Origin: an uncultured Clostridia bacterium
Lineage (GTDB): Bacteria > Bacillota > Clostridia > Christensenellales > Borkfalkiaceae
Direction of reading: 5' to 3'
DNA length: 44,697 nucleotides
Assembly (NCBI GenBank): GCA_947570625.1
Contig: CANOUP010000016.1
Location: forward strand, 1-44,697
Shown: one piece after another, positions 32,407 through 40,656 of the stretch
Numbering within the stretch: position 1 is the stretch's first letter
How the letters are laid out: every line of letters begins with the position of its first letter
The notes under the pieces: model-generated
What the model was told of the DNA's origin: nothing
The model's input: only the letters and a program-made list of their open reading frames with translations
The model's database searches: none
Translations under genes and position numbers: made by a program

Positions 32407-33291
32407 ATGAAAAACAATTCCAAACATCAACTTATAGACCCATTCCACAATATAGAGTACGGCGACGTGTCGAGCGAAGAGCTTACGCATTTCGTCGGCG
32501 ACAAGAATATGCCCATATACGTCGACTGTATAGGAATAACCAACCCCAACCCCGATTACTTTATCGAAAGGAAAAACAGCGACTATTACGTATTCGAATA
32601 CGTGCTGAGCGGGTACGGGCATATAACGTACAAGCGTTCGACCATAACGGTCGGTCCCGACGATATGTATATACTGCCCGAAGGCGAACCGCACAAGTAC
32701 TGGGCGGACAAGCGCGACCCGTACAAAAAGATGTGGATTAACATTAAAAGCAGTATTATAGGCGAAATATTGAAAGCTTACGGGCTTGCGGAACAGGTGG
32801 TTTTCAAAAACACAAACTGCAAGGCGCTGTTCAACGAGCTTTTACAGCTTGCCAACGCGACGGTGTTCAACGACGAAGTTTGTTACGTCGCCGCAGAAAT
32901 AGTGTTCAGGATTATAAACAGGCTCGCCCAGAACGAGCGTCACCAGCGTCACGTCTCCAACATTGCCAAGTACACAAGGCAGTATCTCGAAGAAAACCTT
33001 TACGGCAACATTACCGTAGAGAACATCGCCGAACGGCTGGTAGTTTCGAAAGTTCAGGTCATAAACGAATTCAAGAAATATTACGGCGTAACCCCTTACG
33101 CCTACTATATGAACAAAAAAATAGACATCGCCAAGCAGATGCTTGAAACGACATCTGCGCGCGTCGGCGAAATTGCCGAAGCGTTGGGTTTCTGCGAGCA
33201 GAATTATTTCTCCAACCTGTTCAAAAAAAAGGTCGGCATGTCGCCGGATTCATACAGAAAAGGCACACCCCCCCCCCCGAAAAATTTGTGA
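32407..33291 (+). CDS. AraC family regulator with cupin domain
   Basis: 294 residues. Cupin-like sensor at about 55-115 (FEYVLSGYGHITYK, ILPEGEPHKYWAD), linker helices, then the double AraC HTH at about 190-288 (ITVENIAERLVVSKVQVINEFKK and VGEIAEALGFCEQNYFSNLFKK). It is divergent from the 23.6-kb sugar operon and most likely its activator. The ribosome site is poor: AGGA lies 15 bases from the ATG. A run of eleven C (33268-33278) lies in the last codons, giving four Pro and a C-terminal KNL; a one-base change would alter or extend the end. A strong terminator follows. Confidence 0.9.
   Translation: MKNNSKHQLIDPFHNIEYGDVSSEELTHFVGDKNMPIYVDCIGITNPNPDYFIERKNSDYYVFEYVLSGYGHITYKRSTITVGPDDMYILPEGEPHKYWADKRDPYKKMWINIKSSIIGEILKAYGLAEQVVFKNTNCKALFNELLQLANATVFNDEVCYVAAEIVFRIINRLAQNERHQRHVSNIAKYTRQYLEENLYGNITVENIAERLVVSKVQVINEFKKYYGVTPYAYYMNKKIDIAKQMLETTSARVGEIAEALGFCEQNYFSNLFKKKVGMSPDSYRKGTPPPPKNL
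33268..33278 (+). repeat. C11 homopolymer at the end of the AraC gene
   Basis: Eleven consecutive C in codons 288-292. Loss of one C gives a short altered tail; gain of one lets the frame run through the terminator to 33503. Confidence 0.9.
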
Positions 33292-33302
33292 CCGCGACAT
33301 TT

Positions 33303-33340
33303 AAAAAAGCTTTGTCCGTTATCGGACAAAGCTTTTTTTT
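33303..33340. terminator. Bidirectional terminator between AraC and SGNH genes
   Basis: AAAAAAGCTTTGTCCG (33303-33318) pairs with 33323-33338 across loop TTAT, with T-runs on both strands. It serves the convergent AraC (plus) and SGNH hydrolase (minus) genes. Confidence 0.9.
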
Positions 33341-33346
33341 CGTTGT

Positions 33347-34837
33347 TTATTTATTTAGACATTCGACCATTTTGTTTATGAATACAGGAGTGAACAGATT
33401 TGCGTACTGCGCGCCCGTGGGGTGTATGTCGTCGTCCATCCAGCCGGTGTTTAAAGTCTGTTTGTTGAACAGGTCGGCAACCTCTATTCCCCACTTCGCC
33501 TGAATTTGTTTAAGCTGCGTGTTGATGTACGAGGAATACTTCGAACGGTGACCCCAGCTCTGTTTTACAGAACATGTGTAAATGAGTACTTTCGTCGAAG
33601 GGCTGAACTCTCTCGTGCAGGCGATGATGTATTCGATTGCGCCCGACAGGGTCCTTGTTTCTATTTCGTCCCACGAAGAAATTTCCGCCGAAACCGTCCC
33701 CGCCTCTATGCCCTGCGAGAAATCGTTTGTGCTGAGTTGAAGCACGAGATACGCGGGGTTGTCGTCGAACTTTAATTTAGCGTACCTCGCAACGTACGAA
33801 TTTTCCTTTACGCTGGAAAGCGTTGTTCCGCTGACCGTTTCCTTCACGAGCTTGCTGCCCGTAAGTTCGGCAATCTGTTCCGCGAACGAAACGCCCCCGT
33901 TTGCCGAACCGTAAGAAATGGACGAACCGAGGTGATATACCGTCTTGCCGTAAAGCGGATGTCTTGAAAGATTTTTATAATTATATATGGAAGAAGTGGT
34001 AAAGTCGAGATAGCCGAGCGAACAGGTGCTTTCGAACTTATCCGCGCCTATGCTTATGAAGCTGAAATATTCCTCTCCCGTTACCGCCTTAATCTTTTCC
34101 GTCAAATCGTTGCTTGCCGTTTGGGGCGAAGTAACGCTTACCGAATTGCTCTGGTTTGCATTTACGGTATTGAAGGGAACGCCGTCGCCCCCGTCTATGG
34201 AAAGCGTGTACACTCCTTCGCCGTACCTTACGGTGTATTCGTGACTGCTTTTAATCGTCGCGCCGGGCACGTTCCAGCAGTAGTTAAGGTAATAACCGCC
34301 GATATTTACGCCCAGATATATTATATTCTTCTCTGCGCATACGCCCAGATATATCCTGCCGAGTTCGGACTTATACGAGGAAGTGAGAAGCTGTGCGCTC
34401 TTGTCCGTTTCGGAAAGTATTCCGCCGATGTGTATTTCCCATTCCGCGTTTTCAGTCAGGGGCATAACCGCAGGTTTATCGAATTTGACTACCCCGCTCC
34501 TCAGCGCAACCGCGCCGCCCGTATAGTTTACCGTTCCCACCATTGCCTCCCCGGCAAGCTCCCTGCCGTATGAAATAATGTTATAGCGGTGCTCGCTTTC
34601 CAGCTTGCCGTCAGCCAAATCTTTTATAAACTGGCTTTCGTCGCCCGTGTAAGAAGGATTGTTTTCCACGTACAGCTCGTACGCCGATTTACCGTCCTCT
34701 CCGTCGGTACCGTCCGTACCGTTTACGCCGTCCTTGCCGTCAGCGCCGTCTTTTCCGTCGTTTGCACTGCATCCCGCTATCGCTATGACGGAAAAACACA
34801 GTATTACCGAAAACAGCAACGCAATGAATTTTTTCAT
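33347..34837 (-). CDS. Secreted SGNH/GDSL hydrolase with collagen-like stretch
   Basis: 496 residues. Lipobox IAGC (Cys23). Residues 28-50 are seven Gly-X-Y triplets (GKDGADGKDG...), a short collagen-like spacer. Residues about 95-285 form a beta-rich, lectin-like domain. The SGNH hydrolase core starts at about 295: block I HLGSSISYG (Ser306), Gly337 in VSGTTL, Asn371 in STND, and Asp469/His472 in DDDIHPT. Such enzymes remove acetyl or other ester groups from polysaccharides, so it would de-esterify the substrate of the neighbouring locus at the cell surface. GGAGG precedes the ATG. It is separated from the sugar operon by the AraC gene. Confidence 0.85.
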   Translation of the reverse strand: MKKFIALLFSVILCFSVIAIAGCSANDGKDGADGKDGVNGTDGTDGEDGKSAYELYVENNPSYTGDESQFIKDLADGKLESEHRYNIISYGRELAGEAMVGTVNYTGGAVALRSGVVKFDKPAVMPLTENAEWEIHIGGILSETDKSAQLLTSSYKSELGRIYLGVCAEKNIIYLGVNIGGYYLNYCWNVPGATIKSSHEYTVRYGEGVYTLSIDGGDGVPFNTVNANQSNSVSVTSPQTASNDLTEKIKAVTGEEYFSFISIGADKFESTCSLGYLDFTTSSIYNYKNLSRHPLYGKTVYHLGSSISYGSANGGVSFAEQIAELTGSKLVKETVSGTTLSSVKENSYVARYAKLKFDDNPAYLVLQLSTNDFSQGIEAGTVSAEISSWDEIETRTLSGAIEYIIACTREFSPSTKVLIYTCSVKQSWGHRSKYSSYINTQLKQIQAKWGIEVADLFNKQTLNTGWMDDDIHPTGAQYANLFTPVFINKMVECLNK

Positions 34838-34939
34838 TATCTTCCTCCCTTTGATATTGTTCGGTTTTATTTTATCACTATACCTTATTTATAAAAATAA
34901 GCATTATTGAATTTTTTATACATATTGTTAAAGCGGCGC

Positions 34940-34963
34940 CGAGCACCGCTTTAAATTCAGAAT
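34940..34963 (-). terminator. Hairpin after the acetyltransferase gene
   Basis: On the minus strand AAAGCGGTGC pairs with GCGCCGCTTT (one U-G pair) across a TCG loop, overlapping the end of the gene; the T-run is short. Confidence 0.45.
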
Positions 34964-35568
34964 AATTCTTTCTTCAATTCCAATCTGTCCGCCTCTGTAA
35001 TTTCCCTTACGACTTTGCAAGGGTTACCGTAAGCAAGGCAGTTGTCGGGGATAGAACCTGCAACCACGGACCCCGCGCCTATGACGCAGCCCGAACCGAT
35101 TTTTGCGCCGGCAAGCACCGCGACGTTGCCCGCTATCCAGCAATTGTTACCTATAACGACGGGCGCGCCGTACTCGTTGTCGGTGACATTTCCGTCTTTA
35201 ACGAACATATTCCTATCCTGCCATCTGAGCGGATGTTTGGGCGCAAGTATGGAAACGTTCGGTCCGATAAACACGTTGTCCCCTATCGTTACGGGACAGG
35301 TATCTAAAACGGTAAAATTGAAATTGGCGTAAAAGTTTTTGCCCGTGCGCGTGAATACGCCGTAATCAAAATATATGGGGCCTTGCAAATACGAACCCTC
35401 GCCCAAATCGGGCAAAAGCTCTTTAAGTATCTCCTCGCGCCTGCCGTCCGTTTCGTACAATGCGTTGTAGTCCAGGCAAAGTTTATGCGCTTTGCGCCTT
35501 AAAGCGAGAAGTTCGCTATCGTTCGGGTCGTAAATTTTGCCTGCAAGGCACTTTTCTTTTTCAGTCAT
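34957..35568 (-). CDS. Maltose/galactoside O-acetyltransferase family
   Basis: 203 residues from ATG 35568, which has AAAGG just upstream and lies 1 base after the galE stop; a longer upstream frame would overlap galE out of phase and is not supported. The N-terminal Mac domain (MTEKEKCLAGKIYDPND) is followed by left-handed beta-helix hexapeptide repeats (about 70-190; VTIGDNVFIGPN, VIGNNCWIAGN, IGAGSVVAG). The APKHPLR motif carries the likely catalytic His. It transfers acetyl from acetyl-CoA to sugars in the cytoplasm. Maa and LacA cannot be told apart here. Confidence 0.9.
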   Translation of the reverse strand: MTEKEKCLAGKIYDPNDSELLALRRKAHKLCLDYNALYETDGRREEILKELLPDLGEGSYLQGPIYFDYGVFTRTGKNFYANFNFTVLDTCPVTIGDNVFIGPNVSILAPKHPLRWQDRNMFVKDGNVTDNEYGAPVVIGNNCWIAGNVAVLAGAKIGSGCVIGAGSVVAGSIPDNCLAYGNPCKVVREITEADRLELKKELF

Positions 35569-35569
35569 A

Positions 35570-36589
35570 TCAAACCTTTTTGTATCCGTTGGGATTTTTT
35601 GTCTGCCAGTTCCAAAGCGAAGCGCACATATCGTTAATATCGAGCTTCGCTTCCCAGCCGAGCTGTGTTTTAGCTTTCGACGCGTCTGCGTAACATTCGG
35701 CGATGTCGCCGGCGCGCCTGGGTTTAACCGAATACGCAAGTTTGTGCCCGCAGGCTTTTTCGAAAGCGTGAATTACGTCGAGCACGCTGCAACCTATGCC
35801 CGTACCGAGATTGTAAGTGTACACACCGGGCTTCACAGTCTTGTCTATCGCCGCGACGTGACCGAGCGCAAGGTCGACAACGTGTATGTAATCCCTTACC
35901 CCCGTGCCGTCGTGCGTGGGGTAGTCGTCGCCGAACACTCCCACTTCTTTGAGTTCGCCTATCGCGACTTTGGCGATATACGGAGTCAGATTGTTGGGTA
36001 TGCCTTTGGGGTCCTCGCCGATAAGTCCGCTGGCGTGCGCCCCTACGGGATTGAAATATCTTAAAAGCACTACCGTCCATTCGTTATCCGCTTTGTACAC
36101 GTCGCTCAGCATTATTTCCTGAAAATACTTGCTTGTGCCGTAAGGGTTGGTAGTTCCGCCCGTCTTACAGTCCTCGGTAAGCGGAAGCACTTCGGGGTCG
36201 CCGTAAACCGTCGCCGACGACGAGAACACTATTTTCTTACAGCCGTGACTGCGCATTGCCTGCAATAGCACGAGCGTGCCGTAAAGATTGTTGTCGTAAT
36301 ACTCTACGGGTTTCGCACAGCTTTCGCCAACGGCTTTAAGCCCCGCGAAATGTATGACCCAGTCGATTTTGTTCTCTTCGAATATTCTGTCCATAAGCGC
36401 TTTGTCGCGAATATCCCCGCCGTAAAGCTTTACGCTTTTGCCCGTAATCCTTTCAACGCGCTTCAAGCTCTCTTCTGACGAATTGACGAAGTTATCCACC
36501 ACCGTCACGCCGAAGCCTTTATTGAGAAGTTCGACGCAGGTATGGCTTCCTATGTATCCCGCTCCGCCCGTTACAAGTACGTTTGTCAT
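35570..36589 (-). CDS. galE: UDP-glucose 4-epimerase
   Basis: 339 residues, the usual length. NAD-binding TGGAGYIGSH lies at 7-16, followed by the SDR catalytic set with Ser in SSSATVYGD and the Tyr-x-x-x-Lys in NPYGTSK. The N-P-V-G-A-H and RDYIHVVDLA signatures are clear. It interconverts UDP-glucose and UDP-galactose in the Leloir pathway and in making cell-surface sugars. AAGGAG precedes the ATG. The O-acetyltransferase follows at once in the same transcript. galT and galK are not in the window. Confidence 0.97.
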   Translation of the reverse strand: MTNVLVTGGAGYIGSHTCVELLNKGFGVTVVDNFVNSSEESLKRVERITGKSVKLYGGDIRDKALMDRIFEENKIDWVIHFAGLKAVGESCAKPVEYYDNNLYGTLVLLQAMRSHGCKKIVFSSSATVYGDPEVLPLTEDCKTGGTTNPYGTSKYFQEIMLSDVYKADNEWTVVLLRYFNPVGAHASGLIGEDPKGIPNNLTPYIAKVAIGELKEVGVFGDDYPTHDGTGVRDYIHVVDLALGHVAAIDKTVKPGVYTYNLGTGIGCSVLDVIHAFEKACGHKLAYSVKPRRAGDIAECYADASKAKTQLGWEAKLDINDMCASLWNWQTKNPNGYKKV

Positions 36590-36624
36590 TTAACAATCTC
36601 CTTAACCAAGATTTTTTCATTTAC

Positions 36625-36653
36625 ATTATATTCTATAAAAGCCGTTAAGTCCA
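36625..36653 (-). promoter_or_regulatory. Promoter of galE
   Basis: On the minus strand TGGACT (36648-36653), 17 bases, TATAAT (36625-36630), about 35 bases before the start codon. Confidence 0.5.
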
Positions 36654-36698
36654 GTATTTTCGCCAAATAAATTATTGCGAAAAATTTATCCGCGCGCA

Positions 36699-36727
36699 TT
36701 GACAAATGCCCGCTTCCGTTATAAACT
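36699..36727 (+). promoter_or_regulatory. Promoter of the serine dehydratase gene
   Basis: TTGACA (36699-36704), 17 bases, TAAACT (36722-36727). AGGAG (36737-36741) then lies 6 bases before the ATG. Confidence 0.6.
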
Positions 36728-36747
36728 TATATGGATAGGAGATAATT

Positions 36748-37965
36748 ATGCAATCGCTTCGCGAACTTTATAAAATAGGGCGCGGACCTTCCAGCTCGCA
36801 TACGATGGGTCCCGAACGCGCCGTTAAAATTATGCGCGAACGCTTCCCCGAAGCGGACGAAATAAGAGTAAAGCTGTACGGCTCTCTCGCCCTTACGGGC
36901 AAGGGGCACAGCACCGACGCCGTAATCGAAAAGACTTCGGCTCCGCTTAAATGCACGGTCGAGTGGGACGAAACGTCCGACTGCCCCGTCCACCCCAACA
37001 CCATGGATTTGGCTATGTACAGGGCGGGCGCGCTTTTAGGCGAAAAACGCGTTTACAGCGTGGGCGGGGGCACCGTCGCCTTCGATGGCGAGCCGGCCGA
37101 ACGTTACGAAAAATACGCGGACGACAATATCTACCCCCTCAACACGTACACGGAAATAGCCAAATACTGCAAGTCGCACAAGTTAAGGCTTTGGCAGTAT
37201 GTACAAAAATACGAGGGCGAAGAAATTTTCGATTACCTTGCGGAAGTATGGGAAGCGATGAAAACGTCCGTGCACCAGGGCCTTACCGCTACCGGCGTAC
37301 TGCCCGGCGTACTCGGCACAAAACGGCGCGCGAGAAAACTTTTCTACCAGCGCCATATGGACGAGTCGGCGCAGACCAAAGAAAACAGGCTGGTCTGCTC
37401 GTACGCGTTTGCCGTAAGCGAGCAGAACGCTTCGGGCGGGATAATAGTCACAGCGCCCACCTGCGGGGCGTGCGGAGTTGTTCCGTCCGTACTCAAATAT
37501 ATGCAGGAAACGCGCGGGTTCACCGACGAGCAGATTATACACGCGCTTGCGGCGGGCGGGATTATAGGCAACCTTATTAAGAAAAACGCCTCTATAAGCG
37601 GAGCGGAATGCGGGTGTCAGGCGGAAATAGGTTCGGCGTGTTCGATGGCTTCCGCCGCGCTTGCCGACCTGTTCGAAATGGGTCTGGGTCAGATAGAGTA
37701 CGCGGCCGAAGTCGCTATGGAGCACCACCTCGGGTTGACGTGCGACCCCATCGCGGGGCTGGTACAGATACCCTGCATAGAACGCAACGCCGTCGCCGCC
37801 ATGCGCGCGATTAACGCGCTGTCGCTTGCAAACTTCCTCGCCGATACAAGGAAAATAAGCTTCGACATAATCGTAAAGACTATGTACAACACGGGCAGGG
37901 ATTTGCTTACAAGCTACCGCGAAACCTCCGCGGGCGGTCTTGCAAAATATTACGAATTGAAATAA
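36748..37965 (+). CDS. sdaA: L-serine dehydratase, iron-sulfur type, single chain
   Basis: 405 residues that contain both the beta-like part (GPSSSHTMGP near the N-terminus) and the alpha catalytic part in one chain, as in the single-polypeptide enzymes. Cys residues expected to hold the [4Fe-4S] cluster are present in TCGACGVVPS, SGAECGCQAEIGSAC and later CDPIAGLVQIPC. It deaminates L-serine to pyruvate and ammonia. The enzyme is oxygen-sensitive, which fits an anaerobe. It is monocistronic, bounded by its own promoter and a strong terminator. Confidence 0.93.
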   Translation: MQSLRELYKIGRGPSSSHTMGPERAVKIMRERFPEADEIRVKLYGSLALTGKGHSTDAVIEKTSAPLKCTVEWDETSDCPVHPNTMDLAMYRAGALLGEKRVYSVGGGTVAFDGEPAERYEKYADDNIYPLNTYTEIAKYCKSHKLRLWQYVQKYEGEEIFDYLAEVWEAMKTSVHQGLTATGVLPGVLGTKRRARKLFYQRHMDESAQTKENRLVCSYAFAVSEQNASGGIIVTAPTCGACGVVPSVLKYMQETRGFTDEQIIHALAAGGIIGNLIKKNASISGAECGCQAEIGSACSMASAALADLFEMGLGQIEYAAEVAMEHHLGLTCDPIAGLVQIPCIERNAVAAMRAINALSLANFLADTRKISFDIIVKTMYNTGRDLLTSYRETSAGGLAKYYELK

Positions 37966-38006
37966 AAAATAATCCCGCCCGTTTCAACGGGCGGGATTAT
38001 TTTTTT
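37964..38006. terminator. Bidirectional terminator
   Basis: A long perfect stem (37964-37981 with 37988-38005), loop TTTCAA, with T-runs on both strands. It serves the convergent serine dehydratase and DUF362 genes. Confidence 0.92.
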
Positions 38007-38871
38007 ATACTTCTGTCAGCTCGTACTCTTCGCTGCCGACTTTAAGCTCTGCGGAAACTTCAATCGTGTGCGCGCCGTTACGGCTTTCCACTCTCTCTAT
38101 AAAATGCTTCTGTCCGGGGTCGTCCTTCGCCGAATAAACGAGGTCGAGGCACGCCCTGTCGATAGCCACGGGGTCGTCGGAAACGAGTATGCCTATATCC
38201 TTCATACAGGGGTCCTCCGCAACCGCGCAACAGTCGCAGTCGACGGACAGGTTTTTCATTACGTTGACGTACACCGCCCTGCCGCCGAAATACCTTACGA
38301 CAGACAGCGCCGCGTCCGCCATAGATTCGAGGAATGTGTCGGGGTCGGGGTTCCAGAAATTGGTTTCGTCGCCCGCGCCGTGGATAAACTTTTTGCCGTA
38401 TGACGAAGCGATGCCTATGGAAAGCTGTTTAAGCGCTCCGCCGTAACCGCCCATAGGGTGACCCTTGAAGTGCGACAGCACCAGAAGGCTGTCGTAGTTT
38501 GCAAGATTTTTACCTACGTAGTTTTTCTTGATTACCCTTCCGTCGGGAATTTCAAGCGTCATATCGGGGCCCTCCGCGTCGAGAAGGTCAACATCGAAGT
38601 ACTCGCTCCAACCGTGTTTTTTCAAAGTTTTCAGGTGCTTTGCGGTGGTATCGCGCCCGCCGTCGTACGCGGTGTTGCACTCGCAGACGACGCCTCCCAC
38701 CTCGTCGATTATCGGCTTCCAGAAATCGGGTTTTAAAAAATTCTGGTTTCCTACTTCGCCCGAATGAAGCTTTACCGCAACTTTGCCTTCGAGCTTTTTG
38801 CCGAGCAGGGAATAGAGTTTGACAACCGTTTGGGGAGAAATGTCCCTTGAAAAATACACTTTGCTTTTCAT
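38005..38871 (-). CDS. DUF362 family protein
   Basis: 288 residues from ATG 38871, which has GAGGG upstream; the longer frame to 38928 lacks support. It matches the DUF362 core: an N-terminal VAVKLHSGEVGN, a central LSHFKGHPMGGYGGALKQLSIG, and a C-terminal ILVSDDPVAIDRACLDLV. The usual extra ferredoxin domain is absent, though a DCDCCAV cluster near residue 220 could bind metal. The function of this family is not known. It is a single gene facing the serine dehydratase gene. Confidence 0.88.
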   Translation of the reverse strand: MKSKVYFSRDISPQTVVKLYSLLGKKLEGKVAVKLHSGEVGNQNFLKPDFWKPIIDEVGGVVCECNTAYDGGRDTTAKHLKTLKKHGWSEYFDVDLLDAEGPDMTLEIPDGRVIKKNYVGKNLANYDSLLVLSHFKGHPMGGYGGALKQLSIGIASSYGKKFIHGAGDETNFWNPDPDTFLESMADAALSVVRYFGGRAVYVNVMKNLSVDCDCCAVAEDPCMKDIGILVSDDPVAIDRACLDLVYSAKDDPGQKHFIERVESRNGAHTIEVSAELKVGSEEYELTEV

Positions 38872-38961
38872 TTTCAGCCCTCGCTTTGGGTTTTTACATA
38901 TTCTAACACATTCCGCCCGCCCTGTCAACAGCGGAATTTTTAAAATAAACGTTTCAAATTT

Positions 38962-38990
38962 TTTACATCACGTTTTTTATGTGCTAAAAT
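38962..38990 (+). promoter_or_regulatory. Promoter of the response regulator gene, leaderless start
   Basis: TTTACA (38962-38967), 17 bases, TAAAAT (38985-38990), then six bases to the ATG at 38997. The geometry is the same as at the AraC gene at 7789. No ribosome site is present. Confidence 0.7.
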
Positions 38991-38996
38991 GTCAAT

Positions 38997-39656
38997 ATGA
39001 ATAAGAAAATACTCATTGTCGACGACGACCAGTCTATCGGGGATATGGTCGAAGAACTTCTCTCAAAAAACAGCTATGCGGTAACGCGCGCTTACTCGGG
39101 TTCGGAAGCTTTAATGCTTATCTCCTCAGACCCGCCCGACCTTATACTGCTCGATTTAATGCTCCCCGGCATAAGCGGCGAAGCGTTGCTTCCGCATATC
39201 AAAAACATACCCGTAATAGTCGTAAGCGCAAAGGTCGATACCGACGACAAGGTTTCCACTCTCATGGGCGGAGCCGCCGACTACATCACAAAACCTTTCG
39301 ATACGAAGGAACTGCTTGCACGCATAAGCGTACAGCTCCGCAAAAACGTCAATCCGGGGGTGCTTGCTTTCGCGGACATAAAGCTGTATGTAAACGATTT
39401 TTCGGTTACCGTATGCGATAAGCCCGTCAAACTGACGAAGTCGGAATACGCCGTGCTTCTCATCTTAATGCGTGGCGGCGGAAAGGTAGTTACCAAAGAA
39501 AGGATAATGACGGAGATAGAACGGCTTACCCCCGACTGCGAAGAAAACTCCCTGCGCACGCACATTGTCAACCTCAGGCAGAAACTCAGAAACGCGGGAA
39601 GCGGTGACTGCATTGAAGCCGTATGGGGCATAGGCTATAAATTGACGCAGGAATAA
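38997..39656 (+). CDS. OmpR/PhoB family response regulator
   Basis: 219 residues. Receiver domain 1-115 with acidic DDD near residue 9-11, phospho-acceptor Asp53 (LLDLMLPG) and Lys in YITKPF. Winged-helix DNA-binding domain about 125-217 (LTKSEYAVLLILM, LRTHIVNLRQKL, WGIGYKL). It begins a set with an ABC exporter and a histidine kinase on the same strand, the layout of antimicrobial-peptide sensing and resistance modules. The start coincides with the predicted transcription start. Confidence 0.95.
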   Translation: MNKKILIVDDDQSIGDMVEELLSKNSYAVTRAYSGSEALMLISSDPPDLILLDLMLPGISGEALLPHIKNIPVIVVSAKVDTDDKVSTLMGGAADYITKPFDTKELLARISVQLRKNVNPGVLAFADIKLYVNDFSVTVCDKPVKLTKSEYAVLLILMRGGGKVVTKERIMTEIERLTPDCEENSLRTHIVNLRQKLRNAGSGDCIEAVWGIGYKLTQE

Positions 39657-39692
39657 ATCTTGACGTTTTCTTGAATAATTATTGTAAAATCC

Positions 39693-39729
39693 TTGATTTG
39701 AACGCGGTATTCTTAAACCATCAAATCAA
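39693..39729 (+). promoter_or_regulatory. 9-bp inverted repeat next to the ABC gene ribosome site
   Basis: TTGATTTGA (39693-39701) and TCAAATCAA (39721-39729) are perfect inverted repeats 19 bases apart. The right arm touches AAGGAG (39729-39734). It may be a leader hairpin that tunes translation or an operator. A weak promoter with TTGACG (39660-39665) and TAAAAT (39685-39690) precedes it. Confidence 0.45.
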
Positions 39730-39741
39730 AGGAGCACATCT

Positions 39742-40656
39742 ATGGAATATTGTCTTGAAACAGATTACCTTATCAAGAATTACCGCAATTTCCGCGCGCT
39801 TAAAGGGCTGACTATGCACGTGCCCGAAGGCGCCATTTACGGTTTGATAGGCAAAAACGGCGCGGGCAAAACCACGCTAATCCGCATTATAAGCGGGTTG
39901 CAGAACCCTTCGGCCGGAAGCTATTCGCTGTACGGCGAACGCTACGGTACGCGCGGAATTTACAAGGCGCGCGCACGTATGGGAGGCGTAGTCGAAACGC
40001 CGTCCATATATGCGAATATGACCGCGTATGAAAATTTGAAACAGCAGTTTATACTGCTGGGCAAACCGTCGTTCGACGAAATACACGAAATTTTAAAGCT
40101 CGTGCGTCTGGACGATACGGGCAAAAAGAAGGCCGGGCACTTTTCGCTTGGTATGAAACAGAGGCTGGGCATTGCAATCGCGCTTGCCGGCAACCCCGAC
40201 TTTATCGTACTGGACGAGCCCGTCAACGGTCTTGACCCGCAGGGTATTGTGGAAATACGCGAACTCATACTCAAACTCAACCGCGAAAGGAGAATAACCT
40301 TCCTCGTTTCCAGCCATATTTTGGGCGAGCTTTCCAAAATAGCCACCCATTACGGTTTTGTGCACAAGGGCGAAATATTAAAGGAAACGAGCGCGGAAGA
40401 ACTAAACAGCCGTTGCCGTAAGTGCCTTTCCGTAACGGTGACCAACCCCTCCGCGCTTGCGCCCGCCCTCGATTATTTAAAAATCGAATACCGGCTTACG
40501 GGCGAAAATACAGCCGACATTTACGGCGATACGCCTTTGATGGAACTCGGCGACGCGTTAAGGCTTCACGGCGTCACCCTGCTTCACGCAACTGAAAAAA
40601 ACGAAGATTTGGAATCGTACTATATCAACCTTATAGGAGGCGATAAGAATGATTAA
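39742..40656 (+). CDS. ABC transporter ATPase, BcrA/lantibiotic type
   Basis: 304 residues. Walker A GKNGAGKTT near 36-44, signature FSLGMKQRLGIAIAL (the variant S-L-G-M typical of this export family), Walker B IVLDEPVNGLDP and H-loop SSHILGELSK. The last 80 residues form a small C-terminal domain. It overlaps the permease by 8 bases (ATGATTAA). Family members export bacitracin, lantibiotics or lipid-II-binding peptides; the co-encoded two-component system supports a peptide-resistance role, though the drug is unknown. Confidence 0.92.
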   Translation: MEYCLETDYLIKNYRNFRALKGLTMHVPEGAIYGLIGKNGAGKTTLIRIISGLQNPSAGSYSLYGERYGTRGIYKARARMGGVVETPSIYANMTAYENLKQQFILLGKPSFDEIHEILKLVRLDDTGKKKAGHFSLGMKQRLGIAIALAGNPDFIVLDEPVNGLDPQGIVEIRELILKLNRERRITFLVSSHILGELSKIATHYGFVHKGEILKETSAEELNSRCRKCLSVTVTNPSALAPALDYLKIEYRLTGENTADIYGDTPLMELGDALRLHGVTLLHATEKNEDLESYYINLIGGDKND

